Part shown: positions 32,038-41,260 of the stretch, one piece after another | Position numbering within the stretch: position 1 is the first letter of the stretch | Layout: each line of letters starts with the position of its first letter | Origin: Saccharomonospora sp. CUA-673 | Lineage (GTDB): Bacteria; Actinomycetota; Actinomycetes; Mycobacteriales; Pseudonocardiaceae | Reading direction: 5' to 3' | Length of the DNA: 64,000 nt | NCBI RefSeq assembly: GCF_001942305.1 | Contig: NZ_MKKE01000001.1 | Location: 107,646-171,645 of the forward strand | The notes under the pieces: model-generated | The model's database searches: none | Told to the model about the DNA's origin: nothing | What the model saw: only the letters and a program-made list of their open reading frames with translations | Translations under genes and position numbers: made by a program

Positions 32038-32053
32038 TGATCTGCCTCACTGG
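32038..32053. promoter_or_regulatory. CRP/GlxR-type site upstream of rpfB
   Basis: TGTGATCTGCCTCACT matches TGTGA-N6-TCACA at nine of ten half-site bases. It lies 215 bp before the rpfB start, in the 271-bp gap after tatD. Known mycobacterial rpf regulation by CRP makes this plausible; actual binding is an inference. Confidence 0.5.
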
Positions 32054-32094
32054 ATCGAATGACGGCTTGTGCCAGCACCTTTGTCGCAGTCCGT

Positions 32095-32945
32095 TCAGGC
32101 CGATGTGACTGTCGGCAACGGAGGGAGACGGAAGACACGCTCGGCATTGCTCCGAACGGCGTCCGCGACCACGGCGACCGGCTCACCGCGGAGCTCGGCG
32201 AGACCGTGAACGGTGTAAGCGGCGCAGTACGGCTCGTTCGGGCGACCCCGATACGGATGAGGGGTCAGGAACGGCGCGTCGGTCTCCACCAGATACTGCT
32301 CCGCGGGGACGAGCTCGGCCGCGTCCTGCAGACCCGTGGCGTTGCGGAACGTCACCGTGCCCGCGAACGAGAGGACGTAGCCGGCGTCGACGCACCGGCG
32401 CGCCATGTCGGCGTCGCCGGAGAAGCAGTGGAACACGACCCGCTCCGGCGCCCCCTCCTCGGACAGGATGCGCAGGATGTCCTCGTGGGCCTCGCGGTCG
32501 TGGATCATCAGCGGTTTGCCGATGCGCTTGGCGAGGTCGATGTGCCACCGGAACGCCTCCTGCTGCGCGGCGGGCGGCGAGTAGTCCCAGTAGTAGTCGA
32601 GTCCGGTCTCCCCGACGGCCACGATGCGGTCGCCCGCGGCGAGCCGTTCGATCTCGGCCTTCTCGGCGTCACCGAAGTCGGACGTGCGGGTGGGGTGGAT
32701 CGCGACGGCGGCGAACACGCGCTCGTCCCACGTGGCCGCCTCGGCGGCCCACTGCGCCGCCGCCAGGTCGTCGGCCACGGTGACGACCCGCTCGATCCCC
32801 GCCTCGCCTGCCCGGTCGAGGATCGCGGCGACGTCGGCCGCCGTTTCCGCCCCGCAGGCGTCGAGATGGGTGTGCGCGTCCACCGCGGGCGCGGCAACCG
32901 GTCCGGCACCGGCGGCGGCGTGTCCCGCCCACTCTTCCGACTCAC
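32095..32945 (-). CDS. tatD: TatD family metal-dependent hydrolase (frameshifted near the start)
   Basis: TIM-barrel DNase of the TatD/YcfH family, cytosolic. VDAHTHLDACGAETAADVAA holds the first metal-binding HxH. Further ligands are in VAVGETGLDYYWDYSP, PLMIHDREAHEDILRIL, VVFHCFSGDADMARR and LVETDAPFLTPHPYRGRPNE. The N-terminus (SRKSGRDTPPPVPDRLPRP) is in another frame; one missing C near 32887-32889 accounts for it. The start is GTG 32945 behind GGGAGGGG. It is the middle gene of metG-tatD-rpfB. Confidence 0.9.
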
Positions 32946-32964
32946 AACCCCTCCCGTATGCACT

Positions 32965-33007
32965 CCCGAGGCCATGTCGCGTTGAACGCGACCATGGGGC
33001 CCTCGGG
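32965..33007. repeat. GGGCCC-type intergenic hairpin, copy A
   Basis: An inverted repeat with arms CCCGAGGCCATG-TCGCG and CGCGACCATGG-GGCCCTCGGG around a TTGAA centre. It differs from the element at 55133-55176 by one missing G. It lies between the metG stop and the tatD start and may be a weak terminator or a mobile small repeat. Confidence 0.8.
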
Positions 33008-33020
33008 GGCTCTATTCGTG

Positions 33021-34814
33021 TCAGCTGGTGATGGGGGCCCAGTCGGGGCCCGTCTCGCCGAGTGTCGCGTCGAGCTTGGCGAACAGCGGCGACGGCTTGG
33101 CCAGCGGACGGCCCACCTCGATCGGCGTGGACGCCCACACGGCCTGCTCGCCGCTGTAGTCGCCCGTGAGGATCGGGTTGACCCGCCCCGGGATGTCGAG
33201 GTCCTCGACGTCCTGCAGCTCGGGCTGCGCCGCCCACACGCCGGTGCCGCCGAGGGCCTCGTGCACCTTCTGCGCGGCGTGCGGCAGGAACGGCGTCAGC
33301 AGCGCGTTGGCGTCGGACACCACCTGCAGGGCGGTGTGCAGCACGGCGTCGCGCCGGTCGGGGTCCTCCTTGAGCTTCCACGGCTCCTGGTCGGACAGGT
33401 ACTTGTTCGCCGCCGACACCACCCGCATCGCCTCACCGGCGGCCTGCCGGAACCGCGAGCGCCGCAGGTGCTCGCCGACGGTGTCGAACGCGCCGCGGGA
33501 GAGGGCCTTGAGCTCCTCGTCGGCGGCCGCGGGCGCGGTCGGCGCGGGAACGCCGCCGTTGTTCTTGTGCGCCATCGAGATGGCCCGGTTGACGAGGTTG
33601 CCCCATTCGTTGGCGAGCTCGAAGTTGGTGCGCCGTACGAACTCGTCCCACGTGAAGTCGGTGTCCTGGGTCTCCGGCCCGGCGACGCTGATGAAGTAGC
33701 GCAGCGTGTCGGGGCCGAACTCGCGCAGGAAGTCCTCGACGTAGATGACGGTGCCGCGCGAGGTCGAGAACTTCGACCCGCTCATGGTGAGGAACTCGCT
33801 CGAGACGATCTCGCCGGGCAGGTTCAGCGTGCCGTACCGGCCGGTCTCGCCGCCCTTGTCGCCCGCGCCGTTGTGCCCGAGCAGGAACGCGGGCCACAGC
33901 TGGGCGTGGAAGGTGATGTTGTCCTTGCCCATGAAGTAGTACGACTGGGCGTCCGGGTCGGTCCAGAACGGCTTCCACGCGTCGGGGTCGCCGCTGCGGC
34001 GCGCCCACTCGACGCTGGCCGAGAAGTACCCGATGACCGCGTCGAACCAGACGTAGAACCGCTTGAGCGGCTGGTCGCGCCACCCGTCGAGCGGCACCTT
34101 CACGCCCCAGTCGAGGTCACGGGTGATCGGCCGCGGACGCATGTCGTCGACGAGGTTCTTCGTGAAGTTGAGGACGTTGGAGCGCCAGTCGGTCTTCGTC
34201 GACAGCCACGAACCGAGCGTCTCGGTGAACGCGGGCAGGTCGAGGAACAGGTGCTCGGTCTCGACGAACGTCGGCGTCTCGCCGTTGATGCGCGAGCGCG
34301 GGTTCTTCAGTTCGGCGGCGTCGAGCTGGTTGCCGCAGTTGTCGCACTGGTCGCCGCGTGCGCCGTCGTAGCCGCACAGCGGGCAGGTGCCCTCGATGTA
34401 GCGGTCGGGCAGGGTGCGCCCGGTCGACGGACTGACGGCGCCGGTCGTCGTCTTCGGCACGACGTAGCCGTTGCGGTGCAGCGCGAGGAAGATCTGCTGG
34501 ACCACGTCGGCGTGGTTGCCGGTGGTGGTACGGGTGAACAGGTCGTAGGACAGGCCGAGTCCGCGCAGGTCCTGGCCGATCTGCCGGGTGTACTTGTCGG
34601 CGGTCTCCTGGGGCGTCAGGCCCTCCTTGTCGGCCTGCACCAGGATCGGCGTGCCGTGTTCGTCGGTCCCGGACACCATGAGCACCCGGTTGCCGGCCAT
34701 TCGCTGGTAGCGCGAGAAGACGTCGGACGGGACGCCGAAGCCGGACACATGACCGATGTGGCGGGGGCCGTTGGCGTAGGGCCAGGCCACCGCGGTCAAC
34801 ACTGAGGTGCTCAT
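33021..34814 (-). CDS. metG: methionyl-tRNA synthetase
   Basis: Charges tRNA-Met. At 597 residues it is a normal class Ia enzyme. [20 protein letters not shown] contains the HIGH motif, the zinc knuckle is [18 protein letters not shown] near residue 146, and [18 protein letters not shown] contains the KMSKS-like loop as KFSTS. The anticodon-binding helical domain fills the end; there is no C-terminal tRNA-binding (Trbp111-like) extension. ATG 34814. First gene of the metG-tatD-rpfB-ksgA stretch. Confidence 0.97.
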   Translation of the reverse strand: MSTSVLTAVAWPYANGPRHIGHVSGFGVPSDVFSRYQRMAGNRVLMVSGTDEHGTPILVQADKEGLTPQETADKYTRQIGQDLRGLGLSYDLFTRTTTGNHADVVQQIFLALHRNGYVVPKTTTGAVSPSTGRTLPDRYIEGTCPLCGYDGARGDQCDNCGNQLDAAELKNPRSRINGETPTFVETEHLFLDLPAFTETLGSWLSTKTDWRSNVLNFTKNLVDDMRPRPITRDLDWGVKVPLDGWRDQPLKRFYVWFDAVIGYFSASVEWARRSGDPDAWKPFWTDPDAQSYYFMGKDNITFHAQLWPAFLLGHNGAGDKGGETGRYGTLNLPGEIVSSEFLTMSGSKFSTSRGTVIYVEDFLREFGPDTLRYFISVAGPETQDTDFTWDEFVRRTNFELANEWGNLVNRAISMAHKNNGGVPAPTAPAAADEELKALSRGAFDTVGEHLRRSRFRQAAGEAMRVVSAANKYLSDQEPWKLKEDPDRRDAVLHTALQVVSDANALLTPFLPHAAQKVHEALGGTGVWAAQPELQDVEDLDIPGRVNPILTGDYSGEQAVWASTPIEVGRPLAKPSPLFAKLDATLGETGPDWAPITS

Positions 34815-34875
34815 GCCTCAGTAGATTACGGAAGGTGCCCGGCGGACGGGCGAGCAGGGACGGAGGCCGGTAGCG

Positions 34876-35460
34876 GTGCCAGCGACGCGGTTGCTCGTGC
34901 TCGGCGTGGTGCGGATGTACGGCCGCGCTCACGGTTACCAGGTGCGCCGCGAGCTGCTGTCGTGGTCGGCGGAGCGGTGGGCCAACGTGCAGCCGGGCTC
35001 GATCTACCACGCGTTGAAACGGCTGGCGTCCGAGGACCTGCTGCAGCAGGTCGAGACCACGCCGGGCAAGGGCCCGGACAGGTTCGCCTACACCCTCACC
35101 GACGCCGGCGAACGCGACTTCCAGCGCGAGTTGCAACAGCGGATCGCCGACGTCACGAGCTCGCCGGCGGACGCGAGCGCCTTCACCGCCGCGTTGGTGT
35201 TCATCACGGCACTGCCCCGCAAGCTGGCGCTCGAACTGCTGGAGTACCGCGTGACCCAGTTGGAGGGGCAACGCGCGAACGTCGCGACGGTGCTCGACAA
35301 GGGCAGCGACTGGGGCCACCCGGCGCACGTCAACGAGTTGTACCGGCTGTGGCTGGGGCATTGCGACGCCGATCTGACCTGGACCCGCGAGCTGGTCGAG
35401 CGCCTGCGTTCCGGTGAGTACGTCATGGCCGACGACCCGACCGACACCGGGCACAGCTAA
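34876..35460 (+). CDS. PadR family regulator
   Basis: A 194-residue PadR-type repressor. The winged helix is TRLLVLGVVRMYGRAHGYQV, then WANVQPGSIYHALKRLASED. A C-terminal helical dimerisation domain follows (Vir/PadR subfamily-2 style). GTG 34876 with GGAGG nine bases upstream. It lies 90 bases before the ABC exporter genes on the same strand and very likely controls them, as PadR genes often do for drug exporters. Confidence 0.92.
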   Translation: MPATRLLVLGVVRMYGRAHGYQVRRELLSWSAERWANVQPGSIYHALKRLASEDLLQQVETTPGKGPDRFAYTLTDAGERDFQRELQQRIADVTSSPADASAFTAALVFITALPRKLALELLEYRVTQLEGQRANVATVLDKGSDWGHPAHVNELYRLWLGHCDADLTWTRELVERLRSGEYVMADDPTDTGHS

Positions 35461-35550
35461 TCAAATTTGACGACGATGCCGGTCGTGGAGGACAGTCGTC
35501 CTCGGGTCGCACGCGACGACCCGCACTGTCTTTTCTCCACGGGGGTTCCA

Positions 35551-36590
35551 TTGATCACGGCACGCGGTTTGCAACGCCGCTTCACCTCGCGCGGGCGCAC
35601 GGTGGACGCGGTGAAGGGCGTCGACATCGATGTCGCCGAGGGCGAACTCGTCGGCTTCCTCGGCCCGAACGGCGCGGGCAAGACCACGACGCTGCGCATG
35701 CTCACCACGCTGCTCACGCCCACGGCGGGTGAGGCGCAGGTCGCCGGCCGCGACCTGCTGGCCGATCCGGTGGGGGTGCGCAGGCGCATCGGTTACGTCG
35801 CCCAGGGCGGCGGCACGGGACCGGAGTGCAAGGTCGCCGAGGAGATCGAACTGCAGGGCCGGCTCTACGGTCTGCGCAAGTCCGAGGCGATCGCACGCGG
35901 CGCGGATCTCACCGAGCAGCTCGATCTGTCCGGATTGGACCAACGGCTGACGAAGACGCTGTCCGGCGGCAGCGGCGCAGGCTCGACATCGCCCTCGGCC
36001 TGATCCACCGGCCGGGTCTGGTGTTCTTCGACGAACCGACCACCGGCCTGGACCCGCAGAGCAGGGCGAACCTGTGGGAGCACATCCGCACCCTCCGCGC
36101 GGAGCAGGGCGTGACGCTGTTCCTCACCACGCACTACCTCGACGAGGCGGACGCCCTGTGCGACCGGATCCTCGTGATCGACGGCGGTGAGATCGTCGCC
36201 GAGGGCAGCCCGGACGCGTTGAAGGCCCGGGTCTCCGGCGACGGCGTCGTGCTCGGTGTCGACGACGACGCGCTGCCCCGAGCCGCGGAGATCGTGTCCG
36301 CGGTCGAGGGCGCCCACGACCTGGTCACCGCCCACGGCGAGGTGCGGTTCCGCGTCCCGCGCGGCGACACGGCACTGCCCGCGCTGCTGCGCGCGTTCGA
36401 CGCCGCCGACATCGGGATGCGGTCGATGCAGGTGCACCGGCCGACGCTGGACGACGTCTTCCTGACCCTCACCGGCCGCAGCCTGCGCGACAGCGACAAC
36501 ACAGCCGACAACACAGCCGGCACCGACTCCGACACCAGGACCGACGACAAGGCCGGCAACGAGGGCGGGGTGAACACCCGTGTTGCGTGA
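35551..36590 (+). CDS. drug-exporter-type ABC ATPase (frameshifted)
   Basis: ATPase of the DrrA/daunorubicin-resistance family. Walker A is GFLGPNGAGKTTTLRMLTTL, the signature LSGGQRRRLDIALGLIHRP is split between frames, and Walker B is LVFFDEPTTGLDPQSRANLW. The C-terminal DrrA-like domain (MQVHRPTLDDVFLTLTGR) is followed by a Thr/Asp/Asn-rich tail. One missing C near 35968-35971 explains the split. The start is TTG 35551 behind GGGGG. It overlaps the permease start by 11 bases. The exported compound is unknown. Confidence 0.88.
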
Positions 36591-37347
36591 CACCTGGCTG
36601 ATCTTCCGCCGCGACTACACCCTGCTGCTGCGCAATCCGGCCTGGTTGGCGATCGGCGCGATGCAGCCGGTGCTGTACCTGGTGCTGTTCGGGCCGCTGA
36701 TGGAACGGATCGTCACCAGCACGCCCGGCTTCCCGCCCGGTGACAGCTGGACGATCCTCACGCCCGCGCTGATCATCCAGCTGTCGTTGTTCAGCGCCAC
36801 GATGGCCGGCTTCTCGTTGCTGGCCGATCTGCGCAACGGCGTCGTCGAACGGCTCCGCGTGACGCCGGCCAGCCGGGTCGCGCTGCTGCTGGGCAAGGTC
36901 CTCACCAACGGCCTCACCACGATCGTGCAGGCATTGATCATCACGACGCTGGCGTTCCTGGTGTTCGACCTGTCGGCGCCGGTCGGCGGGATCGTGCTGA
37001 CCCTGCTGATCGTCGGGATGCTGTCGGTGACGCTGGCCTCGGCCTCTTACGCGGTGGCGTTGACGCTGCGCAACGAGGAGGCCTTCCCGGCGGTCGTGAA
37101 CTCGGTGCTGATGCCGGTACTGCTGTTGTCGGGCATCCTCGTGCCGATCACCACCGGGCTGGCCCCGCAGTGGCTGTACTCGATCTCGCGGGTCAACCCG
37201 TTCACGCACATCGTCGACGCGGGCCGCGCGAGCTTCCGCGGCGACTTCTCCGTCGACGCGCTGCTGACCGGTTCGGTGGTGCTGCTCGTGCTGATGTCCC
37301 TGGCGGTGTTCTGGGGCGCGCGCACGTTCCGCCGCGAGAACGCCTGA
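36580..37347 (+). CDS. ABC-2 type exporter permease
   Basis: A 255-residue membrane protein with six predicted helices, of the ABC-2/DrrB family. Conserved regions include FSLLADLRNGVVERLRVTPA and the ABC-2 signature-like VNPFTHIVDAGRASFRGDFS. It pairs with the upstream ATPase by an 11-base overlap, giving a two-gene exporter next to its PadR regulator. The substrate, perhaps an antibiotic or lipid, cannot be told. Confidence 0.93.
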   Translation: MLRDTWLIFRRDYTLLLRNPAWLAIGAMQPVLYLVLFGPLMERIVTSTPGFPPGDSWTILTPALIIQLSLFSATMAGFSLLADLRNGVVERLRVTPASRVALLLGKVLTNGLTTIVQALIITTLAFLVFDLSAPVGGIVLTLLIVGMLSVTLASASYAVALTLRNEEAFPAVVNSVLMPVLLLSGILVPITTGLAPQWLYSISRVNPFTHIVDAGRASFRGDFSVDALLTGSVVLLVLMSLAVFWGARTFRRENA

Positions 37348-37398
37348 GCCGACCGGCCCGACCCGCCGGCCGATCCACCACCGGACACGCCCGCCCGA

Positions 37399-37440
37399 AG
37401 GGCCCACTTTTCGTGCATCGCCGCACGTAGAGTGGGCCCT
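37399..37440. repeat. GGGCCC-type intergenic hairpin, variant
   Basis: AGGGCCCACT (37399-37408) pairs with AGTGGGCCCT (37431-37440), and inside CGTGC pairs with GCACG. It shares GGGCCCTCGG with the elements at 32965 and 55133 but has a different core. It lies after the exporter permease stop and probably acts as a terminator. Confidence 0.75.
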
Positions 37441-37478
37441 CGGCAGGCAGCACAGCGGCAGGCGGATGAGGTGGGGCG

Positions 37479-38072
37479 GTGACCGAACCGGCGGGACCGA
37501 CGGGCGTGAGCCTGTCGCTGCGTGAGTCGGTGCCCGACTGGGCGGCGCTGCGCGGCCGGGCGGTCACGTTCGCGGCGATCACCGTCACCGAGAACCTCAA
37601 CTGGACCGACGACGGTTCCGCCGCACAACTGGGCCGGGCCCTGGACGCCGGGGTGCACGCGGGCATCCGGCATCTGGCGCGTGAGGGCGGCGCGATCGAC
37701 CAGGCACGGCATGTCGTGCGCGCGGGCGCACCGCTCGGGGCGTTCGCGCCGGGTGTGCTCGCGCCGACGTTGGATGCGCGCGCCCCCGGCATCGACGACC
37801 GGTTCGTCAAGACGTGGATCAAGACGATCCGCGGCGAGGCCGGCATCCGCCGCGTGCTCGTGCAGGCCGAGTTCGAGGACTGGCAGCACCGGTTCCACCC
37901 CGACCGCTGGGCCGATTCCGACGTCGTGCTGTGGCTGGTGCGCCGCAACGGCATTCCCGGCCGCCCCGGCTGGTTCCACAGCAGGCTCGGCGTGCACCAG
38001 CACAGCAACCGTTCGCAGGCGCCCGAGTCGGCGCTGGTCTACCCGTTCACGCTGGCCGACATCCTGCTGTGA
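37479..38072 (+). CDS. conserved hypothetical protein, glycosidase-like fold suspected
   Basis: A 197-residue protein without signal peptide. I do not recognise it with certainty. VTFAAITVTENLNWTDDGS, AGVHAGIRHLAREGGAIDQA and RVLVQAEFEDW are spaced like strands of a short TIM-barrel, as in GH25 or DUF1906-type proteins, but the catalytic Asp/Glu pair cannot be assigned. GTG 37479 behind GGTGGGG. It follows the exporter but is separated by a hairpin, so it is likely its own unit. Confidence 0.7.
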   Translation: MTEPAGPTGVSLSLRESVPDWAALRGRAVTFAAITVTENLNWTDDGSAAQLGRALDAGVHAGIRHLAREGGAIDQARHVVRAGAPLGAFAPGVLAPTLDARAPGIDDRFVKTWIKTIRGEAGIRRVLVQAEFEDWQHRFHPDRWADSDVVLWLVRRNGIPGRPGWFHSRLGVHQHSNRSQAPESALVYPFTLADILL

Positions 38073-38107
38073 ACCCGCGAACCTCGCTGAACCTCTGACC
38101 CGTCCGG

Positions 38108-38758
38108 TCAGAGCGTGGCCGAGTCGGGGAAGGCGATGACCGACAGGAACCGGATCGGGAACGTGATCAGTTCGACCGGTCCGTGCGGCGCCTCCCCGTC
38201 GATCTGCAGCGAGTCGCCTGCCCGCATCCGGTAGACCGACCGGCCGTGTCCGTAGGCCATCTCCCCTTCCAGCAGGTAGATGAACTCGGTGCCGGGGTGT
38301 TCGAAGAGGGGGTGCACCTCGCTCTGCGCGTCGAGGGTGACGAGCAGGCATTCGAGGCGTTTGTGCTCGTCGCGCAACGTGCCGAGGAGTTCGTACTCGT
38401 GGCCGACCTGCGTGCCGTTGCGGACGATGCGGGTGCCCTGTCCCGCGGGGACGAACGAGGCGGGCCGTTCGGTCTCGGCGCCGCGGAACAACGACGTCAC
38501 GGGCACGTCGAACGCCGAGGCCAGCCGGGCCAACGTGGCGAGGCTGCACGATGTCTGCGCGTTCTCGATCTTCGAAAGCATCGCCTTGGAGATGCCGATC
38601 TGCTCGGCCATGTGCCCGACGGAGACCCCGTGCTGGGCGCGCAGGCGGCGGACGTTGGCCGCGATCGCCTCCTCGAGCGCGATCTCCTCGACGGTCTCGC
38701 TCTCGTGCCGGTTGCGCGCGGTGCCCGAGACGTTCCGGAGGAGGTTCTCGTCGGTCAT
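38108..38758 (-). CDS. XRE-family regulator with C-terminal cupin
   Basis: A 216-residue regulator. A Cro/CI helix-turn-helix lies at residues 35-90 (LRAQHGVSVGHMAEQIGISK; AMLSKIENAQTSCSLATLAR). A cupin domain at 140-205 (EVHPLFEHPGTEFIYLLEGE; AGDSLQIDGEAPHGPVEL) probably senses a small ligand. Such regulators often control amine or polyamine use. It is the last gene of the minus-strand amine cluster, 26 bases after the amidohydrolase stop, and is the best candidate for cluster control. Confidence 0.92.
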   Translation of the reverse strand: MTDENLLRNVSGTARNRHESETVEEIALEEAIAANVRRLRAQHGVSVGHMAEQIGISKAMLSKIENAQTSCSLATLARLASAFDVPVTSLFRGAETERPASFVPAGQGTRIVRNGTQVGHEYELLGTLRDEHKRLECLLVTLDAQSEVHPLFEHPGTEFIYLLEGEMAYGHGRSVYRMRAGDSLQIDGEAPHGPVELITFPIRFLSVIAFPDSATL

Positions 38759-38783
38759 GGGTTCACCCTAGCGGCGAGTCGTC

Positions 38784-40070
38784 TCATGGCAGTGGACGCT
38801 CAGGCGCCGTGGATGCGGTGTCCGCCAACAGTTCCATGCTGTCGGCGAGCGCCTCGGCGCCTGCTTCGGCGTCGGTGTCCTCGCAGCCCTCGTCGGGGGC
38901 GTGGGAGACGCCCGTCGGGTTGCGGGTGAACAGCATCGCCGTCGGGACGTGCGCGTTGAGCACGCCCGCGTCGTGCCCGGCTCCCGTGGGCAGCAGCGGC
39001 ACGTCGCCGAGCCGGGCGGCCAGCCGGTCGCGCAGGCCGGCGTCGAAGTCGACGGTGCCGCCGAAGGACTCCTCGGTCAGCGTCGCCGTGCAGCCCTCGT
39101 CGGCGGCCAGGCGCGATGCCTCGGCGCCGATCTGCTCGACCAGCGCAGCGGTGACGGCGTCCTCGGGGTGGCGCACGTCGAGCCAGACGTCCACGCGGGA
39201 GGCGATCACGTTGGTACCGCCGGGAATCGGCTGCAACCGGCCCACGGTGGCGCGCGCCCCGGGTTCGGCGCGGGCGAGGTCGCGCACGCGCACGACGAGC
39301 GCGCCCGCGGCGATCATCGGGTCGCGGCGGTCGGTCATCAGCGTCGTGCCGGCGTGGTTGCCCTCGCCGGAGATCGAGATCCGCCACCGTCCGTGGCCCA
39401 GGATCGACGTGGCCACGGCGACCGGACTGCCCAGATCGACGAGCCCCCTGCCCTGTTCGACGTGCAGTTCGACGAACGCGGCCATCCGCGCCAGCGTGTC
39501 CGGATCCGGTCCCATGTGCGTCGGGTCGAGCCCACTGCGCTCGGCGACCTCGGCGTAGGTGCGACCGTCGGCGTCGGTCAGCGCCAGCGCCCGTTCCGGG
39601 GAGATCGCCCCGGTGGCCAGGCGCGAGCCGAGGCACGCGACGCCGAACCGCGAGCCCTCCTCCTCGCCGAAGACCGCGATCGCCCGCGCACCACCGGTTC
39701 CGCGTTCGGCCAGCCGGTCGAACGCGACGAGCGCCGAGGCGATCCCGAGCGGTCCGTCGTAGGCGCCGCCGCCCGGAACCGAGTCCAGGTGCGACCCGGT
39801 GACGACCGCGTTCTCCCGCCGTCCGCCGGGCGCGTGCCACGCCCAGATCGTGCCGTTGCGGTCGGTCTCGACGTCCAATCCCCGCCGGGCCGCCTGCTCC
39901 CGGAACCACTCGCGCAACGTGTGCTCGGCGTCGGAGTGGACGGGCCGGGAGTAGCCGCCCCGCTTCGGATCTCGTCCGACGTCGGCGATCTGGCCGAGCA
40001 GCCCGGCGACCGTGTCGGCGCTGCTGGCCGGCGTTCCGGTGTGTTCCGTGCTGCTGTGCTCGGTGCTCAT
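38784..40070 (-). CDS. M20 family amidohydrolase (allantoate amidohydrolase / N-carbamoyl amino acid hydrolase type)
   Basis: Zn-dependent C-N hydrolase of 428 residues. The metal sites are TGSHLDSVPGGGAYDGPLG, FGEEEGSRFGVACLGSR and VELHVEQGRGL; GEGNHAGTTLMTDRRDPM marks the dimerisation domain; TGAGHDAGVLNAHVPTAMLF is the C-terminal His site. Its natural substrate here is unknown; in this cluster it might release an amine or glutamate from an amide or N-carbamoyl compound (inference). ATG 40070 overlaps the flavoprotein stop by four bases. Confidence 0.88.
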   Translation of the reverse strand: MSTEHSSTEHTGTPASSADTVAGLLGQIADVGRDPKRGGYSRPVHSDAEHTLREWFREQAARRGLDVETDRNGTIWAWHAPGGRRENAVVTGSHLDSVPGGGAYDGPLGIASALVAFDRLAERGTGGARAIAVFGEEEGSRFGVACLGSRLATGAISPERALALTDADGRTYAEVAERSGLDPTHMGPDPDTLARMAAFVELHVEQGRGLVDLGSPVAVATSILGHGRWRISISGEGNHAGTTLMTDRRDPMIAAGALVVRVRDLARAEPGARATVGRLQPIPGGTNVIASRVDVWLDVRHPEDAVTAALVEQIGAEASRLAADEGCTATLTEESFGGTVDFDAGLRDRLAARLGDVPLLPTGAGHDAGVLNAHVPTAMLFTRNPTGVSHAPDEGCEDTDAEAGAEALADSMELLADTASTAPERPLP

Positions 40071-41260
40071 CGCATCTCCCCCGCGCCCGCGTAGGGATGC
40101 GGGCTGCGCAACAGGTCCCCGGTCTCGAACCGCTCGAGGCGGAAGTCGCTCGCCGGGATGTCCGGGTCGGTGCTGTCCCCTTCGAGCAACAGGTCGGCGA
40201 CGAGATCGCCGACCGCGGGGCTGATCTTGAAGCCGTGGCCGGCGAAGCCGGCGCACAACGTCAATCCTGCGACATCGCCGACGGGCGCGATCACCGGGTT
40301 CCAGTCCGGGGGCACGTCGTAGACGCCGGCGTAGCTGTGACTCACCGACGGCGCGGGGAATCCGGGGAAGCGGTGCAGCACCTTCTCGGCGTAGGCCAGC
40401 ACGCTCTCCTCGGCGGCGACGTTGGAGTAGTCGTCCGGGTCGACGAACCGCCCGCCCTCGCCGCCGTGGTCGCTGCCGTGGTCGCTGTTACCGACCAGGA
40501 ACTGACCGGCCCCTTCGACGCGGCAGTACTGCAGGCTCACCAGGTCCGAGACGACGGGCAGGTCCGGCAGCGGTTCGCCGGCGTCGACGACGATCAGTTC
40601 GGAGCGGTACCCCTCGACGGGGAAGGGGATGCCGAGGTCGGCCAGCAGCGGCGCCGACCACCATCCCGCGGCGACGACCACCCGGTCGGCCTCGACGACC
40701 TCCCCGGAGACCAGTTCGACGCCGGTGACCCGGTCGCCGGTCGTGCGGATGCGCGCGACGGGGCATTGCTGGCGCACGCGGGCCCCTGCGGCGCGGGCGA
40801 GCTGTCCGAAGTGGAGGGCCAGCTGGGTGGCGTCGGCGAAGCCGCCGCGCGGTTCGTACGCCGCCGCGGCGACGTCGTCGACGTTCATCATCGGCCACAT
40901 CGCGGCCAGCCGGTCGAGGTCGATCAGATCGACGTCGATGCCGAGCCTCTGGTGCGTGGCGATGTTCGCGCGCAGCGAGGCCTCGTTCTCCTCCCCGACG
41001 AGCACCGCGTAGCCGCACTGCCGGAAGCCGACCGCCGCGCCGAGTTCCTCGAACACGGGCGTGCTGCGCCAGGCCATCGCGGCGATCGACGGAACACCGT
41101 AGTGGGCGCGGACGATGCCGCTGGACTTGCCGGTGCCCCCGCCGGCGAGCATGCCGCGTTCCAGCACGAGCACATCGCCGACACCGCGGGCGGTCAGCGC
41201 GCGGGCGATCGACAGTCCGATCAGCCCGCTGCCGACGACGACCGTTCTGTCACCACCCAT
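40067..41260 (-). CDS. FAD-dependent amine oxidoreductase, sarcosine oxidase beta-like
   Basis: A 397-residue DAO-family flavoprotein. The dinucleotide fold is VVVGSGLIGLSIARALTARG, VEADRVVVAAGWWSAPLLA is the second FAD region, and TLCAGFAGHGFKISPAVGDL is the C-terminal FAD-contact motif. It is single-chain and the alpha, gamma and delta subunits of heterotetrameric sarcosine oxidase or N-methylglutamate dehydrogenase are absent. It may oxidise N-methylglutamate or another N-methyl amino acid (inference). It overlaps the FMN subunit gene by 11 bases and the amidohydrolase by four. Confidence 0.88.
   Translation of the reverse strand: MGGDRTVVVGSGLIGLSIARALTARGVGDVLVLERGMLAGGGTGKSSGIVRAHYGVPSIAAMAWRSTPVFEELGAAVGFRQCGYAVLVGEENEASLRANIATHQRLGIDVDLIDLDRLAAMWPMMNVDDVAAAAYEPRGGFADATQLALHFGQLARAAGARVRQQCPVARIRTTGDRVTGVELVSGEVVEADRVVVAAGWWSAPLLADLGIPFPVEGYRSELIVVDAGEPLPDLPVVSDLVSLQYCRVEGAGQFLVGNSDHGSDHGGEGGRFVDPDDYSNVAAEESVLAYAEKVLHRFPGFPAPSVSHSYAGVYDVPPDWNPVIAPVGDVAGLTLCAGFAGHGFKISPAVGDLVADLLLEGDSTDPDIPASDFRLERFETGDLLRSPHPYAGAGEMR

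Noticed and set aside
31824..32094. A c-di-AMP (ydaO-type) riboswitch before rpfB
   Set aside because: Looked for because such switches precede rpf genes in some actinobacteria; the conserved core words were not found.
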